Source: Lentisalinibacter sediminis (GTDB lineage: Bacteria; Pseudomonadota; Gammaproteobacteria; Steroidobacterales; Woeseiaceae). Taken from it: a DNA stretch of 64,000 nucleotides. Shown here piece by piece: positions 26,751 through 35,061 of the stretch. The position numbers and the translations under genes are program-made. The notes below the pieces were generated by a model that worked only from the letters and a program-made list of their open reading frames with translations, was not told where the DNA came from and did no database searches. Location of the stretch: NCBI RefSeq assembly GCF_040706615.1, contig NZ_JAPDRF010000009.1, positions 1 to 64,000 on the forward strand, read 5' to 3'. The first letter of the stretch is position 1. Each line of letters begins with the position of its first letter.

Positions 26751-27233
26751 TCAGCGACCGCGGCCGCCGGCGCGGTTCGCGGCGCGCGCGTTGCCTCTCA
26801 GCCCGTCGCGCGAGCGGGTCTCGATGCGCCGCTCGGCACGGACGCGCTCCATGCTGCGCGCCTCGGGCCCGGTCGGCCCGGCTTCGGCCGCCCGGTGCTC
26901 CTGTTTCTGCGCCCGGGTATTCGCGCGCACGCCATCGCCGCCATCGCCGGCTTCGGCGGCCTTGCGGTCGGCACCCTTCGCGCGGGCGCCCGCGGCCGGC
27001 TGCGTCTCGTCCTCTTCCGAGGCATAGCGGTTGATCGAGTCGGCGCCGTTACCCTTCTGCACGAACTCGCGGAACGTCTCGTTGTCGCCCTTCGTCTCGA
27101 TGCGGGTGTTATGGATGTCGTTCGGCATGTTGGCCGTGCCTTCGCCCCATTTGCTGTTGTGGTCCGCCAGCGCCGGTCCCGAAAGGGAGACGAGGGCGCC
27201 CAGAACCGTAATCCCCAACCATTCCTGTCGCAT
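26751..27233 (-). CDS. Exported Arg/Ala/Gly-rich protein, largely disordered (160 aa)
   Basis: ATG 27233 is preceded by GGAG at a suitable distance and gives a signal peptide cut after ALA23. The mature protein starts DHNSKWGEGTANMPNDIHNTR, has a short acidic part (ASEEDETQP) and then about 90 residues of Ala, Gly, Glu and Arg with repeated RAE/RANR motifs. It looks intrinsically disordered and strongly basic at the end, which would suit binding an anionic surface polymer; that is speculation. It is divergent from the lipoprotein at 27440 across a REP pair and has its own terminator. Confidence 0.72.
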   Translation of the reverse strand: MRQEWLGITVLGALVSLSGPALADHNSKWGEGTANMPNDIHNTRIETKGDNETFREFVQKGNGADSINRYASEEDETQPAAGARAKGADRKAAEAGDGGDGVRANTRAQKQEHRAAEAGPTGPEARSMERVRAERRIETRSRDGLRGNARAANRAGGRGR

Positions 27234-27298
27234 GATGCTGCTCCTGCAGATGCTGTTGACGTAATCCATCAACGCGCGGGCAACGCTTCGGTTGACCG

Positions 27299-27401
27299 GT
27301 AGGAGGGCCTTCAGGCCCGATCCGAATTGCCGCCCGGGGTCGGGACCGGGGCCCCGGGCGGGATCGGGCCCGGCCGGGATCGGGGCTGAAGCCCCTCCTG
27401 C
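27299..27401. repeat. REP element, inverted pair in a divergent promoter region
   Basis: Arm 27299-27321 is the GGGCCT form and arm 27379-27401 the GGGGCT form, inverted. The 57-nt spacer is very GC-rich with nested palindromes (CCGGGGCCCCGG). It occupies most of the 206 nt between the genes starting at 27233 and 27440, so their promoters must lie in or beside it. Confidence 0.88.
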
Positions 27402-27439
27402 ATGTAGAATCTGGCGGCGTGCCATCCGGGAGTTCATCC

Positions 27440-27898
27440 ATGATTCGATCGCTGCTGATACTGGCCTCGGTGCTCGCCATTGCCGCCTGCGGCAACGAGC
27501 CGGAAACCGATACCGATACCGATACCGATATCGATACCAATACCGATGCCGTCGTCGACGCCGGGCCCGGCGATGCCGTGGCGGCCTATGAGCAGGCCAT
27601 GGAGGCCGAGCGCGAGCTGGTTACCGAGATCACCGGTGTGCTGGAAGGCGTCACCGATGAGGAGTCGGCTGCCGCCGCGGCCCCCAGGATCGAGGAGCTG
27701 AGCGGCGAGCTGCAGCGTCTGGCAGCCCGTATCAATGCGATGCCCCAGCTGCCCTATGCCGAACAGAAGCGCATCACGGAGGAGCGGACCGGTAGTGCCG
27801 CTGCGCGGCGCGCCGCCGGCAAGCAGATGCTGAAGATCGAGCAGTACCCGGTGCTGAAGGAAGCGTGGTCCCGCGGTATGAGAGGAGCCGGGGATTGA
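27440..27898 (+). CDS. Small lipoprotein with an Asp-Thr repeat linker
   Basis: ATG 27440 follows GGGAG at 7 nt. Residues 1-16 plus the lipobox LAIAAC give a lipoprotein with the cysteine at about 17. A TDTDTDTDIDTNTD linker follows, encoded by GATACC hexamers. Residues 45-150 are helical and charged, with EQAMEAERELVTEITGVLEG and RIEELSGELQRLAARINAMP, suggesting a periplasmic helical bundle. No family recognised. It is the first gene of a three-gene operon: its TGA overlaps the TTG start of the serine hydrolase. Confidence 0.75.
   Translation: MIRSLLILASVLAIAACGNEPETDTDTDTDIDTNTDAVVDAGPGDAVAAYEQAMEAERELVTEITGVLEGVTDEESAAAAAPRIEELSGELQRLAARINAMPQLPYAEQKRITEERTGSAAARRAAGKQMLKIEQYPVLKEAWSRGMRGAGD
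27509..27550 (+). repeat. Hexanucleotide microsatellite (GATACC), seven units, in coding sequence
   Basis: Units run GATACC three times, GATATC, GATACC, AATACC, GATGCC, encoding the Asp-Thr linker of the lipoprotein. Gain or loss of units would change linker length without shifting frame. Confidence 0.9.
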
Positions 27899-29358
27899 GT
27901 CGCCGGAGCTCGAAGAGGGCCGCCTCGGCGCTCGCGATGGCGGCAGCAATGCTGTCCGCCGGGCCGGCTGCCGCTGGGCAGGACTACGACTACTTCCAGG
28001 CCAACCGGGAGATGATCCGCAACGGCGTGCAGGCCGTGTTGACGTGCAATGGGCTGTTCACGTCCGGCCGCAGCCTGGAGCAGGTGTTCGGGCAGGAACT
28101 CGCCTATCTGCCGGACCGGATCGGCAGCGCCGAAGGTGGCGAGTACCTGGTTGACCGGGAGCGTCGTGCGGTCGCGGTGGGTGGTCCGTCTTCGGGCCCG
28201 GTCATACGGGCGGCGTTCCGGGAGGGGATCGGCTGCGTCGTCATGGCCCCGAACCAGGACTTCGGTGACATCGATCGCCTGCCGGTGCTGGATACACCGT
28301 CGCCCCCCGGCGATCCGGACGAGATACCGTGGCCCGACGGCGACCGGGTCGAGCCTGCCCCGCTACCCGACCGGGTGGATGCGGCGGCGCTGCAGGCGGC
28401 CTCGGACTGGGCTTTCGACCGCCCCACACCGGAGCAGGACACGCTCAGCCTGCTCGTCGTGCACGACGGTCGCATCATCCACGAGCGCTATGCCGAGGGG
28501 GTGGATCGCGATACCCGCACTCGTACCTGGTCCACAGCCAAGAGCATTGCGGCCACACTGATCGGCATGCTGGTCGACGAGGGCCGACTGGACCTCGACG
28601 AGCCCCTCGGCCTCGACTGGCTGCCCGAGGTGGAAGGCGCAGAACACGATCCCCGCGACGCCATCACGCTGCGCCACGTGCTGCACATGTCCAGCGGGCT
28701 GTATCCGGTGGACAGCTTCGGCATGGAGTACGCGACGGGATCCGGCCTCGCGTACTGGGCGGGGGCGAGCTCCGTGGACGGAGCGCGTCGGCGGGGCCTT
28801 ATCCGGGACCCCGGCACATTCTGGGACTACGAAAACTACGACACCCTGTTGGCCGTGTACGCCATGAAAAGAGCCCTCGGAGAGGACGCTTACCTGCGCT
28901 ATCCGCGGCAGGCGCTGCTCGACCGCATCGGTATGCGCAATACGCTGCTGAGCACGGACCGCTACGGCGACTTCATCCTCTCCAGTCAGGTTTACACCAA
29001 TGCACGGGATCTGGGGCGCTTCGGCCTGCTGTACCTGCAGGACGGCATTTGGAACGGCGAGCGGCTGCTCTCCGAGGACTGGATCGAGTTCGTGCGCACG
29101 CCGGCGCCGGCCACCCGCCAGCGGGGCAGCTTCTACGGCGGGCAGTTCTGGCTGGTGCCCGACGATCGCATCCCTGGCGATGACGTGCCGCCCGATGCGT
29201 ATGCCACCGCCGGCAATCGCGGGCAGTTCGTGATCATCGTGCCCTCGCACGACGTGGTCATCGTCAGGCGCGGCCTCGATTACGGCGGTCAGGGCTTTGA
29301 CCGCTGGGCTCTCACACGCGAAGTACTGAAGGCGATACCCCCGCGGGCAGCACGGTGA
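27895..29358 (+). CDS. Exported serine hydrolase, class C beta-lactamase/esterase family
   Basis: The 487-aa protein has the class C/PBP-type hydrolase fold. S213-T-A-K216 (WSTAKS) is the SxxK nucleophile and base, Y312-E-N314 is the YxN motif, and TAGNRGQFVIIVP stands where the KTG strand is expected. Overall it resembles 6-aminohexanoate-dimer hydrolase-type esterases more than true beta-lactamases. The start is TTG at 27895, overlapping the upstream TGA and preceded by AGGAG; it yields a signal peptide ending AAA. A GTG ten codons upstream is a weaker alternative. It overlaps the acetyltransferase by GTGA. Confidence 0.85.
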   Translation: MSRRSSKRAASALAMAAAMLSAGPAAAGQDYDYFQANREMIRNGVQAVLTCNGLFTSGRSLEQVFGQELAYLPDRIGSAEGGEYLVDRERRAVAVGGPSSGPVIRAAFREGIGCVVMAPNQDFGDIDRLPVLDTPSPPGDPDEIPWPDGDRVEPAPLPDRVDAAALQAASDWAFDRPTPEQDTLSLLVVHDGRIIHERYAEGVDRDTRTRTWSTAKSIAATLIGMLVDEGRLDLDEPLGLDWLPEVEGAEHDPRDAITLRHVLHMSSGLYPVDSFGMEYATGSGLAYWAGASSVDGARRRGLIRDPGTFWDYENYDTLLAVYAMKRALGEDAYLRYPRQALLDRIGMRNTLLSTDRYGDFILSSQVYTNARDLGRFGLLYLQDGIWNGERLLSEDWIEFVRTPAPATRQRGSFYGGQFWLVPDDRIPGDDVPPDAYATAGNRGQFVIIVPSHDVVIVRRGLDYGGQGFDRWALTREVLKAIPPRAAR

Positions 29359-29903
29359 ACAGCCCCGGGGCCGACGACGGCCGGCCGGTTGCGCAGACCC
29401 CGCGGCTTTTGCTGCGCCGCCTGCGGGAGGACGACGCCGGATTTCTGCTCCGTCTGGTGAACGAAGAGGCGTTCCGAACCCACATCGGCGACAAGAATCT
29501 GACCACGGCAGAGGAGGCCCGCCGCTTCATCCGCGAAGGCGCATGGACCTGCCAGCCGAAGCCGGGCTACGGCCAGTTCTTCGTGGGCAGTCGGGAGAGC
29601 GGCGAGGCGCTGGGCGTCTGCGGGCTCCTGTACCGGGAGGAGCTCGACGTCACCGACGTCGGCTTCGCATTCCTGCCCGAGGCGCGGGGGCGCGGTTATG
29701 CGGTGGAGGCGGCGCAGGTCGTGCTGGAGTACGGACGCGGCCTCGGCATCGCCGACATCGTGGCGCTGGTCTCGCCGCATAACGTGGCGTCCATCCGGGT
29801 GCTGGAGAAGATGGGATTCGGCCTGCGTCAGAGGCTGCGGCTGGGCGGGCGGGAGACGCTGCTTTGGGGGGTGCTATCGGATGGGGACGCGGGTCGGGCC
29901 TGA
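29355..29903 (+). CDS. GNAT-family N-acetyltransferase, RimJ/RimL type
   Basis: The 182-aa protein follows the RimJ/RimL/Acetyltransf_3 pattern: TPRLLLRRLREDDAGFLL at the start, GVCGLLYREELDVTDVGFAFLP in the core, the acetyl-CoA loop EARGRGYAVEAAQ and the C-terminal NVASIRVLEKMGFGL. It would transfer acetyl from acetyl-CoA to an amine such as a protein N-terminus; the target is unknown. GTG 29355 overlaps the hydrolase stop (GTGA). Its last residues and TGA stop (CGGGCCTGA) lie inside the downstream REP element, so the C-terminus was probably reset by the repeat. Confidence 0.87.
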   Translation: MNSPGADDGRPVAQTPRLLLRRLREDDAGFLLRLVNEEAFRTHIGDKNLTTAEEARRFIREGAWTCQPKPGYGQFFVGSRESGEALGVCGLLYREELDVTDVGFAFLPEARGRGYAVEAAQVVLEYGRGLGIADIVALVSPHNVASIRVLEKMGFGLRQRLRLGGRETLLWGVLSDGDAGRA

Positions 29904-29952
29904 AGGCCCTCCTACGGCAGGCGTCCCGCGTAGGAGGGCCTTCAGGCCCGAT
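29893..29952. repeat. REP element, two arms pointing away from each other, between convergent genes
   Basis: The arm ending at 29915 is in one orientation and the arm 29930-29952 in the other, with a 14-nt spacer. The two arms provide the stop codons of both convergent genes: TGA 29901-29903 on the plus strand and TGA 29944-29942 on the minus strand. In each case the preceding residues are Arg-Ala. Confidence 0.9.
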
Positions 29953-30325
29953 CCCTGCTCCTGAAACGCCGCTGCAACCACGGCCGGATGCGCAGGAATC
30001 CCCGGTAGAGCCGTTCGAGCACCCACAGCACCGGCCGGAATCGCGCCAGCAGGCCGACGGGGCGAAGCAGCGGGATGGCCCGCCACATGGCCGCGAAGGC
30101 CGCGGCGCCGGAGACGATGGGCCGGCCGTCCTCCTGTGCGTGGAAGCGCTCGAGGAGGGTGGGCCGGTCGAGCGGGCAGTCGCCGCCGTCCTGGACGGCG
30201 ACGAAGCGGATGGCGCCGCGCCGGTCGAGCCGCCGCATGAGCGCGATCTCGCGCAGGCACAGCGGACACTCGCTGTCGTACCAGACGGTGACGTCGGCGT
30301 TGGCGGTGGTTGTGGCGGCGCTCAT
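29942..30325 (-). CDS. DCC-family (DUF393) thiol-disulfide oxidoreductase-like protein
   Basis: The 127-aa protein begins with VTVWYDSECPLCLREIALMRR, containing the D-x-x-CPLC redox motif that defines the DCC family, a thioredoxin-fold group of unknown function. GAIRFVAVQDG and AAFAAMWRAIPLLRPVG are also typical. It is the last gene of a DUF2165-methyltransferase-DCC operon (44 nt after the methyltransferase). Its terminal Arg-Ala and stop come from a REP arm. Confidence 0.85.
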   Translation of the reverse strand: MSAATTTANADVTVWYDSECPLCLREIALMRRLDRRGAIRFVAVQDGGDCPLDRPTLLERFHAQEDGRPIVSGAAAFAAMWRAIPLLRPVGLLARFRPVLWVLERLYRGFLRIRPWLQRRFRSRDRA

Positions 30326-30369
30326 GACCGGAGATTCGTACCGGCGGCCGCAGCCGATGCAGCTCGGCT

Positions 30370-31242
30370 TCAGCCCCCGGCCGCGTTCGTGAGCTGCAGC
30401 AGATGGGCGAAGGAGGGAACGACGAGTCCGTCGTGGCGCCCGGCGAGGTAACGTTCGTTCTGCGCCGCGGGCGTCAGGTGCTCCGTCACGCTCCAGCCGG
30501 CATCCTCCGCCAGGTGCTCGATCTTGTCGGGGTCGAAGAAGCTCAGCATGGGTTCCTGCTGCAGGGCGACGGCCAGCCGCGTGCCCCACAGCAGCAGGTT
30601 GCCGGCGGCGGTGGGCGGATGCGCGCTCCAGTAGTCGAAGACGATGCGGGAGCCGGGCGCGGTGCAGGCGGCGAGCGTCGCCAGTGTGTTCCGTATCGCG
30701 TCGCGGCTGAGGTAGTAGGTGGCGCCGAGCCAGGAGACGAAGTCGGGCGCCGGGCGGACGGGCCAGACGTCGCCCAGGCCCACGGTCTCGAAATCGACCG
30801 GCAGGAAGGCGAGTTGCGACGGCAGATCCATGCCCCGGTCCTCGAGCAGGTCCTGCTTCCAGCGCTGGGTGGCGGGATGGTCGATCTCCAGCACCTCGAT
30901 CGGCGGCGGCGACTGTCGCAAGGCGAAGGTATCGAGGCCCGCGGCGAGTATGACGTAGCGCCCGGCCCCGTCGGCGCGCGCCTCGGCGAGGGCGTCTTCG
31001 GCGTAGCGGCAGCGCACGACGACCTGTGAGCGCAACGCCGTGAAGGCATCGGCCTGGCCCACGTAGTAGCGGCGCCAGAATCGGGACAGCCGGCCGAGGC
31101 GGCGGATGTAGCGCTGCTGATAGGCAGGCAGCAGGCGTTCTGCGACGGCGTCGTCGAGGACGGCGGGCGCATCGTCGATGCGCCCGTGCACCGCGCGGGC
31201 GAATGCAGTGCCGAAGGCGGTGCGGCTCGGTGCGTCGTCCAA
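30370..31242 (-). CDS. SAM-dependent methyltransferase, leucine carboxyl methyltransferase-like family
   Basis: A 290-aa protein of the LCM/PpmI-type methyltransferase family often found in secondary metabolism. Family features are the SRTAFGTAFARAVH N-terminus, VVVRCRYAEDAL, the SAM-binding YVILAAGLDTFALR, VLEIDHPATQRWK, and FVSWLGATYYLSRDAI. The TTG start at 31242 is taken because the encoded N-terminus matches the family. It lies three nt after the upstream stop, implying coupling, although no strong ribosome site is seen. Substrate unknown. Confidence 0.83.
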   Translation of the reverse strand: MDDAPSRTAFGTAFARAVHGRIDDAPAVLDDAVAERLLPAYQQRYIRRLGRLSRFWRRYYVGQADAFTALRSQVVVRCRYAEDALAEARADGAGRYVILAAGLDTFALRQSPPPIEVLEIDHPATQRWKQDLLEDRGMDLPSQLAFLPVDFETVGLGDVWPVRPAPDFVSWLGATYYLSRDAIRNTLATLAACTAPGSRIVFDYWSAHPPTAAGNLLLWGTRLAVALQQEPMLSFFDPDKIEHLAEDAGWSVTEHLTPAAQNERYLAGRHDGLVVPSFAHLLQLTNAAGG

Positions 31243-31245
31243 GTG

Positions 31246-31734
31246 TCAGGCGTCGTCCATGTTGACGATGACGAAGACGATGGCGCAGCAGAGGAAGTAC
31301 TGCAGCGCGCCGTCCAGGGATTGCGCGCCGAGCTGGGTCTGCCACATCTGGAACCATGACCCGCCGACGGACAGGAAGAAGCCGAACCACACGATCATGC
31401 CGATGCCGGCGCCCATCAGCGCCCAGGTCTTCGCGCCGTTGAACGCGGCCGCCGGGGCCCTGCGGTTCGCCCACAGGTCCCATGCGCCCTTCAGCGCCAC
31501 CACACCCGCTGCGAGTTCGCCGGCGATGATGACGGCCAGCGCCAGGCCCGAGAGGAGCGGGCTCGTCACCGGCGGACCCAGCGACGACGCGTAGTACTCG
31601 TGATCGGCCATGGCGAGGACGGCGGCGACCACCTGGTGCGCGGCCTTCAGGTTGACGATGTTCTGCAGGCCATAGAAAAGGGCCATCAGGCCCAGAAACA
31701 CGACCAGGATGATCTTCAGATAACGGATCGGCAT
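31246..31734 (-). CDS. DUF2165 family integral membrane protein
   Basis: The 162-aa protein has four predicted membrane helices (about 5-22, 59-82, 98-118 and 140-160). FYGLQNIVNLKAAHQVV after helix 1 and GGSWFQMWQTQ before helix 4 match the DUF2165 family of predicted small membrane proteins of unknown function. ATG 31734 follows GGGGGAG. It heads a three-gene operon with a methyltransferase and a DCC protein. Confidence 0.85.
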   Translation of the reverse strand: MPIRYLKIILVVFLGLMALFYGLQNIVNLKAAHQVVAAVLAMADHEYYASSLGPPVTSPLLSGLALAVIIAGELAAGVVALKGAWDLWANRRAPAAAFNGAKTWALMGAGIGMIVWFGFFLSVGGSWFQMWQTQLGAQSLDGALQYFLCCAIVFVIVNMDDA

Positions 31735-31865
31735 GGCGGTGCTCCCCCAAGAGACACGGCGCCAGTCTACCGAATCCCGCCCGCAGCCGCAGTTATCCGG
31801 GTGGCCCGCGCCGCCGCCCGGGCCCAGTGTCGGCGCCCTTCGCAACCGAACCGGGGAGGTGGGTC

Positions 31866-33536
31866 ATGGACACGAGCCAGGAAGGGAAGGGCGTCGGCGC
31901 CGGGCCGGTCGCAGGGGCTCTCGTCGTCGCGCTGCTGATGAGTGTAGACGTGGCGGCGGGGCCCGCCGCGGAACCGGTCGCCGGACCACTGGCCGAACGA
32001 ATCGCTGCAGTTTCTGCCGAGCGGATCGGCGCAGAGCACTCGGGCTACCGGCGGCTCGAGGACGGCGAGGAGCATCGGCTGCCGCTGCACGAGCTGCTGC
32101 GCCGCGGCGAGGCCGCGTTCACGGCCCGCTGGACACCCGCGGACGGCGCCGGGCGGCCGCTCAGCGACGGCACCGGCGGCCCGCTCGCCGATGCCACGGC
32201 ACCGCTGGTCTTTCCCCGCAGCTTCAACCGGGTGTCGGGGCGGGACGCCAACAGCTGCGCCGGCTGCCACAATGTGCCGGCGGGCCGACCCGGTGGCGGC
32301 GGCGACTTCGTCACCGGCGTGTTCGTCGCCGCCCAGCGTTTCGACTTCGCCAGCTTCGACGTGGACGACACCGTGCCGCTCAAGGGCTCGCGGGACGAGG
32401 CGGGCGGCTTCATCACGCTGCAGAGCATCGGCAATTTCCGCGCGACGCCCGGCATGTACGGCTCCGGGTACATCGAGATGCTGGCCCGCCGGATGACTGC
32501 CGAGCTGCAGACCATCCGGGATGCCACGCCGCCCGGCGGCGCTCTCGCGCTGGAGACCAAGGGGGTATCCTTCGGAGTGATCCGCCGCGATGCCGACGGC
32601 GCCTGGGACGTCTCCGCGGTGGAAGGTCTGCCGCCCCAGAGCGTGGCGAGCGCGGGCGCCGAAGACCCGCCGAGCCTGGTCATCCATCCGTTCCACCAGT
32701 CGGGCAGCGCAGTGTCCATCCGTCAGTTCACCAGCAATGCGTTCAATCACCATCACGGCATGCAGGCGGCGGAGCGTTTCGGCGACGGCGTCGATGCCGA
32801 CGGTGACGGCATCGCCGACGAGCTGACCCGCGCGGACATCACCGCGGCGACCCTGTTCCAGGCGACGCTGCCGCCGCCGCGCCAGGTACTGCCCCGCGAC
32901 CGGGAGGCCCGGCGGGCCGCGCGCCGTGGCGGGCAGTTGTTCCGGCGCATCGGCTGCGCCGACTGCCACGTGCCGGCCCTGCCGCTGGTGGACGAGGGTT
33001 GGGTGTTCACGGAGCCGAATCCCTACAATCCGCCCGGCAATCTCCAGCCCGGCGATGCGCGCCCGGTGCGCGTGGATCTCACCCGGAGCGACCTGCCCGG
33101 CCGCAGGCTCCAGCCCCGCGACGGCGTGGTGTGGGTGCCCGCGTTCACCGACCTGAAGCTGCACGACATCACGGCGGGCCCGGACGCCCCCGGCGGCGAA
33201 GCCATCGACATCAATCAGCCGGCGGGTTCGGCGGCGTTCTTCGCCGGCAACCGCCGGTTCCTGACGAAGCGGCTGTGGGGCGCGGCCAGCGAGCCGCCGT
33301 ACTTCCACCACGGCCGCTACACCACGCTGCGCGAGGCGACGCTGGCCCACGACGGCGAGGCACGCGCGTCGCGGCAGGCCTACGAGGCGCTGCCGGAGCG
33401 CGGGCAGGATGCGGTGATCGAGTTCCTGAAGTCGCTGCAGGTCGTGGCGGCTGACGAGCGCGAGTACCGCGATCGCCATCGCCGGAGCCATCGCCGGAGC
33501 CATCACCGGAGCCATCACCGGGCGTCCAGGCACTGA
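31866..33536 (+). CDS. Di-heme c-type oxidoreductase (DUF1111 family) with a His/Arg/Ser repeat tail
   Basis: ATG 31866 follows a strong GGGGAGGT site and gives a signal or anchor segment at 11-30. Two c-type heme motifs are present: C131-A-G-C-H135 and C364-A-D-C-H368. Surrounding blocks (FPRSFNRVSGRDANSCAGCH, PPYFHHGRYTTLREA) match the DUF1111 di-heme peroxidase-like family, exported and loaded with heme in the periplasm. The electron donor is unknown. The last 20 residues are a His/Arg/Ser run encoded by four 12-bp repeats, which the family does not normally have as far as I recall. It stands alone, upstream of the GntP permease. Confidence 0.85.
   Translation: MDTSQEGKGVGAGPVAGALVVALLMSVDVAAGPAAEPVAGPLAERIAAVSAERIGAEHSGYRRLEDGEEHRLPLHELLRRGEAAFTARWTPADGAGRPLSDGTGGPLADATAPLVFPRSFNRVSGRDANSCAGCHNVPAGRPGGGGDFVTGVFVAAQRFDFASFDVDDTVPLKGSRDEAGGFITLQSIGNFRATPGMYGSGYIEMLARRMTAELQTIRDATPPGGALALETKGVSFGVIRRDADGAWDVSAVEGLPPQSVASAGAEDPPSLVIHPFHQSGSAVSIRQFTSNAFNHHHGMQAAERFGDGVDADGDGIADELTRADITAATLFQATLPPPRQVLPRDREARRAARRGGQLFRRIGCADCHVPALPLVDEGWVFTEPNPYNPPGNLQPGDARPVRVDLTRSDLPGRRLQPRDGVVWVPAFTDLKLHDITAGPDAPGGEAIDINQPAGSAAFFAGNRRFLTKRLWGAASEPPYFHHGRYTTLREATLAHDGEARASRQAYEALPERGQDAVIEFLKSLQVVAADEREYRDRHRRSHRRSHHRSHHRASRH
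33475..33522 (+). repeat. 12-bp tandem repeat, four units, in the C-terminal tail of the di-heme protein
   Basis: GCCATCGCCGGA at 33475-33486 and 33487-33498, then GCCATCACCGGA (33499-33510) and GCCATCACCGGG (33511-33522). The units encode the RSH(R/H) repeats of the tail and can expand without shifting frame. Confidence 0.92.
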
Positions 33537-33599
33537 CGTCGCCGGCGCTGCCGATGAGTGCGTATACTGCCCCGGGCCGGAAACCGCTTCGGGGGGAGC

Positions 33600-34979
33600 A
33601 TGGAATACATCGGTCTCATCGGCAGCGTCGCGCTGCTCATCTGGCTGGCGCTCAGGGGCATCAACATCGTCTTCGCGGCGTTGCTGTGCTCGGTGGTGGT
33701 CATCGCCACCAACCAGCTGCCGGTCGCCGCTGGCCTCACCGAGTACTTCTCGTTCGGACCGCTGGGCGCGTTCACCTTCGCGGGACGGTTCTTCCTGCTG
33801 TTCGCCGCCGGCGCCATGTTCGGGCGGGTCATGGGCGAGAGCCACGCGGCCGCCAGCATCGCGCTGGCGCTGGTGGAGCGGCTGGGCGCCCACCGGGCGC
33901 TGTGGATCACGGTACTGGCCTGCGCCCTCCTGACCTACGGCGGCGTGGTCGTCTTCGTCGTGATCTTCGCGATGTATCCGCTCGGGCTGAAGCTGCTGCA
34001 GCAGGCGGACATTCCGAAGCGGCTGTTCTGCGGCGCGCTGGCGCTGGGGGCCGGTACCTTCACGCTGACCGCGATGCCGGGCACGCCGTCCATCCACAAC
34101 GTGATCTCGGCGGCGGCCCTGGATACGACGCTGTTCGCCGGCGGCTGGTACGGCGTCGGAGGCGGGGCGCTGATGTTCGCCGGCGGCATGTGGTATCTCG
34201 AGCGCCAGCGCAGGATCGCGGCCGCCAACGGCGAGCACTTCCAGCCGGCCCCGAACGACCCGGTCTCGACGGTCGAGGCCGGCGATCCGGGCTATCCCCA
34301 CTGGCTGCCGGCGGCGCTGCCGCTGGCGCTGGTGCTGGGCACGATCGTGGCTCCGAGGCTCATCATCATGTCACTGGACCAGGCCACGCTGGCGCAGCCG
34401 GGATGGTATTTCGAGCTACTGCGTTTCGCCGACGGCCAGCCCGTGGTCTGGCCCAGCATCGCGCTGCTCGCCGGCACCCTGCTGGCGGTGCTGATGTTTC
34501 CGCTGGTGCGCGGTCGGGCGCTCGAGGTGGTGGGCCACGGCACACAGGACTCGATAATGCCGCTGATAAACACCGCTGCGGTCATCGGCTTCGGCGGCGT
34601 CGTGACGCAGACGGCGGGCTTCGAGCATTTCACCCGCCTGATGCTGGAGTCGGGCCTGCCGCCGCTCGTCTCCATGTTCGGGTCAGTCAGCCTGGTGGCC
34701 GGAATCACGGGGTCGGCCTCCGGCGGCCTGCAGATCTTCATGCAGACCATGGCGCCGGCCTATCTGGAGATGGGCGTCGAGCCCGGCACGCTGCATCGCC
34801 TGGCCACCATGGCCAGCGGCGGTTTCGACTCGCTGCCCCACTGCGGCGCGGTGGTCGCCATGCTCACCATCACCGGCCTGACCCACAAGCAGGCGTACCG
34901 CGACGTGGGCATCATCACGGTGGTCATCCCGGTGCTGGCGACGCTGGTGATGATCGGCGTCGCCGCCCTGACGATGTAG
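33600..34979 (+). CDS. GntP-family permease
   Basis: A 459-aa polytopic inner-membrane protein of the GntP family (gluconate and related carboxylate symporters). Family features include GLIGSVALLIWLALRGINIV at the N-terminus, FLLFAAGAMFGRVMGESHAA, TLTAMPGTPSIHNVI, and GITGSASGGLQIF. ATG 33600 follows GGGGGGAGC. No catabolic genes adjoin it, so the substrate cannot be told. The stop codon TAG (34977-34979) is the GTAGGAG head of a REP element. Confidence 0.86.
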   Translation: MEYIGLIGSVALLIWLALRGINIVFAALLCSVVVIATNQLPVAAGLTEYFSFGPLGAFTFAGRFFLLFAAGAMFGRVMGESHAAASIALALVERLGAHRALWITVLACALLTYGGVVVFVVIFAMYPLGLKLLQQADIPKRLFCGALALGAGTFTLTAMPGTPSIHNVISAAALDTTLFAGGWYGVGGGALMFAGGMWYLERQRRIAAANGEHFQPAPNDPVSTVEAGDPGYPHWLPAALPLALVLGTIVAPRLIIMSLDQATLAQPGWYFELLRFADGQPVVWPSIALLAGTLLAVLMFPLVRGRALEVVGHGTQDSIMPLINTAAVIGFGGVVTQTAGFEHFTRLMLESGLPPLVSMFGSVSLVAGITGSASGGLQIFMQTMAPAYLEMGVEPGTLHRLATMASGGFDSLPHCGAVVAMLTITGLTHKQAYRDVGIITVVIPVLATLVMIGVAALTM

Positions 34980-35053
34980 GAGGGGCTTCAGCCCGGCTCA
35001 GGCCGGATCGCGCAAGGAAACGCATGCCGGGTCGGGCCTGAAGGCCCTCCGGC
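34976..35053. repeat. REP element, inverted pair between convergent genes
   Basis: Arm 34976-34997 (GGGGCTTCAGCCC form) and inverted arm 35031-35053 flank a 33-nt spacer. It fills the gap between the permease stop and the phytase stop and may act as a bidirectional transcript end. Confidence 0.85.
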
Positions 35054-35061
35054 ATGTTCCG

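Noticed and set aside
33562..33567. TATACT as a -10 for the GntP gene
   Set aside because: Good hexamer, but no -35 at a workable distance; not strong enough to list as a feature.
31767..34301. Long minus-strand frame across the di-heme and GntP genes
   Set aside because: It crosses two clear plus-strand genes with heme motifs and membrane helices, and its composition is typical of antisense frames.
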